64,000 nt of DNA, taken from NCBI RefSeq assembly GCF_001550135.1, contig NZ_LRUE01000024.1, positions 310,001-374,000 of the forward strand. Direction: 5' to 3'. Below, piece after piece: positions 62,168 through 64,000 of this stretch; position 1 is the stretch's first letter, and each line of letters starts with the position of its first letter. Below the pieces are notes generated by a model. It was not told where the DNA came from. It did not search any database and worked only from the letters and a program-made list of their open reading frames with translations. The DNA is from Pseudoalteromonas shioyasakiensis. Lineage in GTDB: Bacteria > Pseudomonadota > Gammaproteobacteria > Enterobacterales > Alteromonadaceae. Made by a program: the position numbers and the translations under genes.

Positions 62168-62584
62168 ATGACACATGGAGACAAATTGAAAAGTTTAAGG
62201 ATAGTAAAATACACTTTAGCCATGCTGGCTTTGAATACCGTATTAAGTACTTTTATCACTCTAATAATTGGTAGTGATAATTTAGCTTCACTCTCATTCG
62301 GCAAATATTTTACATACCAGTTATTACCCTCTTATTTATTGAGCGCAGCAATTTATACCGTTATGGCTAAGCGCAATGTTGTAAAAGCTTGGAATTATGC
62401 CCTAAGTGTATATTTACTGAGCTTTATAGTGGGAACAGTAATTGTATCGATACTATTACAAACGTTATTTATCCCACCTTTATGGTTTGTAGAAGTGCCT
62501 TTGAGTATAGCCTTTGCGATTGTTGGTACTGTCATCGGAATTAAGTTAGGTACTCTGGATAGTAAGGAAGTCGAAGGCCCCTGA
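62168..62584 (+). CDS. Unknown small membrane protein, four helices
   Basis: About 138 residues with four hydrophobic helices (IVKYTLAMLALNTVLSTFITLII, YQLLPSYLLSAAIYTVM, YALSVYLLSFIVGTVIVSILL and VPLSIAFAIVGTVIGIKLG) and a short charged tail. Start uncertain: ATG 62168 is used; a TTG at 62186 has a better ribosome site (GGAG five bases away). The frame is open back to 62063, but the extra 35 residues are polar and unlike the rest. Function unknown. Confidence 0.55.
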   Translation: MTHGDKLKSLRIVKYTLAMLALNTVLSTFITLIIGSDNLASLSFGKYFTYQLLPSYLLSAAIYTVMAKRNVVKAWNYALSVYLLSFIVGTVIVSILLQTLFIPPLWFVEVPLSIAFAIVGTVIGIKLGTLDSKEVEGP

Positions 62585-62585
62585 T

Positions 62586-62617
62586 CTTGTTTTTTCTTTC
62601 ATAAGGCAAAAAACAAG
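62586..62617. repeat. Perfect 10-bp inverted repeat
   Basis: CTTGTTTTTT and AAAAAACAAG are exact complements around a 12-base loop, directly after the stop of the preceding gene. It could be a weak terminator or the end of a REP-like repeat; the bases ACTTGACCC follow. Confidence 0.5.
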
Positions 62618-62650
62618 ACTTGACCCTCTTAAAACTTTAGGTTGGGAAAT

Positions 62651-63037
62651 ATGAATATTACAAAAGCATCAGAGTTGATGGCCCTTCACAGAGCCATTGT
62701 TGAGGCAAAGTTCAAAGAGTCGCACTTTGATTCCGCCATTCCATATAGTGGGATTATTGCAGATTTATCATCAAGGATTCTTGCGGATATTGTTCATACT
62801 CTGTTGGAAAACGACGAGCACGATGAAGCGATTGGTTGGTCGTCATTAATTAAACTAAATGAAGATTGGCATGGCTATGAGTGTATAAAGAACTGGATAC
62901 GAGAAACTAGAAGTTGGATTGATATGGATGAGGAAGATAAATCACAATTCATTAAAGTTTTGTGCTCACCATACCAACCATCAAAACATCAACTAAACAA
63001 CTTAATTAAGTTTGGTGATACAAATTGTAAGGTTTAA
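62651..63037 (+). CDS. Hypothetical soluble protein
   Basis: 128 residues from MNITKASELMALHRAIVEAKF, helical and acidic, with a Trp-rich middle (IGWSSLIKLNEDWHGYECIKNWIRETRSWID). No signal peptide or membrane segment. I do not recognise the family. A TTG nine bases upstream is in frame. Composition is more AT-rich than the core genes to the left. It belongs to a run of short unrelated genes. Confidence 0.55.
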   Translation: MNITKASELMALHRAIVEAKFKESHFDSAIPYSGIIADLSSRILADIVHTLLENDEHDEAIGWSSLIKLNEDWHGYECIKNWIRETRSWIDMDEEDKSQFIKVLCSPYQPSKHQLNNLIKFGDTNCKV

Positions 63038-63170
63038 CTTTCTTGTATCCTGTAGCTGGTAAAAATAATGAATTGTTTAATTTTGAAGGCTTAGGTCTTG
63101 TGCCTATTGAGTAAAAAGTCATAAGCAAAATCTAACCCAATAGATTGAAAAAATTAAAGGTTATAGATAA

Positions 63171-63455
63171 ATGTCAGGTACAAAGTTGTATACGTTTTTA
63201 ATGGATTGGAATGGCGGTACTTTCATATCTCAGTCTAGGGGTGACAATATTCAAGAAGCAACGAAGGGTTGGTTAAATCAATTAAGTATTAAAAAAATAA
63301 AAACATCTGAAAGAAGTCTTTCTTTGTTTAAGAGTAGCTTACAGGACGATTTGCAGCCAATTGCAATAGAGGGTAATACATCTGTTTGGTGTCTTTCTGA
63401 ATTCATAAGTGGTGAGTTAGCAATCATTAATATAATCGCCACCCTCGAAAAATAA
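63171..63455 (+). CDS. Hypothetical small protein
   Basis: 94 residues, soluble, alpha/beta pattern (KLYTFLMDWNGGTFISQSRGDNIQEATKGWL, then SVWCLSEFISGELAIINIIATLEK). AAAGG lies 10 bases before the ATG. The shape recalls small immunity proteins of polymorphic toxin loci, but no toxin gene is present in the window, so this stays a guess. Confidence 0.55.
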   Translation: MSGTKLYTFLMDWNGGTFISQSRGDNIQEATKGWLNQLSIKKIKTSERSLSLFKSSLQDDLQPIAIEGNTSVWCLSEFISGELAIINIIATLEK

Positions 63456-63540
63456 AATTACTCTACTGGTTAGAGCAAATGGAGGGTGGAGCTACCTTTC
63501 GGCTTCTAAAAAAGTCTAAAACTAAGAGGCAATAGATTTA

Positions 63541-64000
63541 TGCCAAAGTTAAGTCAAATAGAACTTTACCTTGACGGTAATTATTCGGAAGAAGATAAAA
63601 AGGTGTTTCTTTTTAAGTCTCGTTGCTTGTGTAATTTTTGGGAAAGGGAAATCGGTAAACTCAAGTTTACCTCTAAATACTCACGAATAAATGTTTATGT
63701 GACAGATGGCAGTACAGAGATAAGGGTGCAGCCAATGAAAGTTGTGCCTTTCCTCGAAGTTGTAGTTCATTACCCGTTAGAGAAAATAAGCCATTTAAAG
63801 GATTCTCAGTTTCAACAGCATTACATAAGGATATTAGAAAAAGCTTTGTCGGCTGCTATATCTGCAATGCCAATTCCTCTTGAACAAAGCTTGGATATAC
63901 TGCAACGGTTCGAAGCTAACAATTATGAGAATGAATGGGTTCAATCTGAAAAAGTATCGGCCAAGAAATCAATAGAATCTAAAGTCATTGCTACACTCTC
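63541..64000 (+). CDS. Hypothetical protein, cut by the window end
   Basis: The frame is open from ATG 63541 (AAGAGG about 10 bases upstream) to the last base, giving 153 residues. It begins MPKLSQIELYLDGNYSEED and continues with a soluble alpha/beta pattern (FLEVVVHYPLEKISHLKDS, YIRILEKALSAAISAM). No family recognised. AT-rich like its two left neighbours. Confidence 0.6.

Noticed and set aside
63171..64000. Polymorphic toxin immunity cassette
   Set aside because: Gene size and composition fit loosely, but no toxin, secretion marker or recognised immunity family is visible in the window.

Overview
The window looks like part of the chromosome of a marine gammaproteobacterium of the order Alteromonadales, most like Pseudoalteromonas. 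I base this on gene order and on protein similarity recalled from memory, not on a database search. Almost everything is core chromosome: translation, transcription, proteolysis, tRNA, folate, purine and lipid genes, at moderate AT-rich composition with short intergenic gaps, many good Shine-Dalgarno sites and many classical intrinsic terminators.

Layout. 1-2.1 kb: a truncated photolyase/cryptochrome-like gene, a secreted coiled-coil protein made of an internal duplication, and a degenerate globin-like gene. 2.15-12.5 kb: initiator tRNA, then rimP-nusA-infB-rbfA-truB-rpsO-pnp-nlpI, the classical enterobacterial order, with structured leaders before rimP and pnp. 12.5-13.7 kb: a predicted secreted HExxH protein overlapping nlpI. 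13.9-19.7 kb: a six-gene Mrp-type Na+/H+ antiporter operon whose first gene is an A-B fusion. 19.8-26 kb: truA, accD, folC, dedD, cvpA, purF, interrupted between dedD and cvpA by a 264-bp MITE-like element. 26-32.8 kb: a YohC-like membrane protein, miaE, and a two-component pair (response regulator with EAL phosphodiesterase output plus sensor kinase) facing a periplasmic binding protein gene. 32.8-37.6 kb: lpxH, ppiB, cysS, an EamA transporter and folD.

37.9-38.6 kb holds a tRNA cluster Pro-Arg-His-Pro-Pro, with a truncated tRNA-Pro remnant after each of the last two copies. 39-47.6 kb is the protein quality-control block tig-clpP-clpX-lon-hupB-ppiD; both clpP and lon carry heat-shock (sigma-32) type promoter sequences. 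47.7-58.7 kb: a GNAT acetyltransferase, then pspF-sapABCDF on the minus strand, divergent from pspABC-ycjX-ycjF; a sigma-54 type promoter and an upstream palindrome lie in the divergent gap. 58.8-61.4 kb: methionine gamma-lyase, then phhAB (phenylalanine to tyrosine) preceded by two near-identical TyrR-box-like palindromes. 61.5-64 kb: five short unrecognised genes, the last cut by the window edge; this is the only part that resembles accessory DNA.

I found no prophage, CRISPR array, complete insertion sequence or clearly new multi-gene system. The most interesting signals are small: the tRNA-Pro remnants, the paired TyrR boxes, the globin-like protein with no visible proximal histidine, the MITE-like element, the HExxH protein attached to nlpI, the co-directional pspF-sap arrangement and the unknown genes at the right edge.
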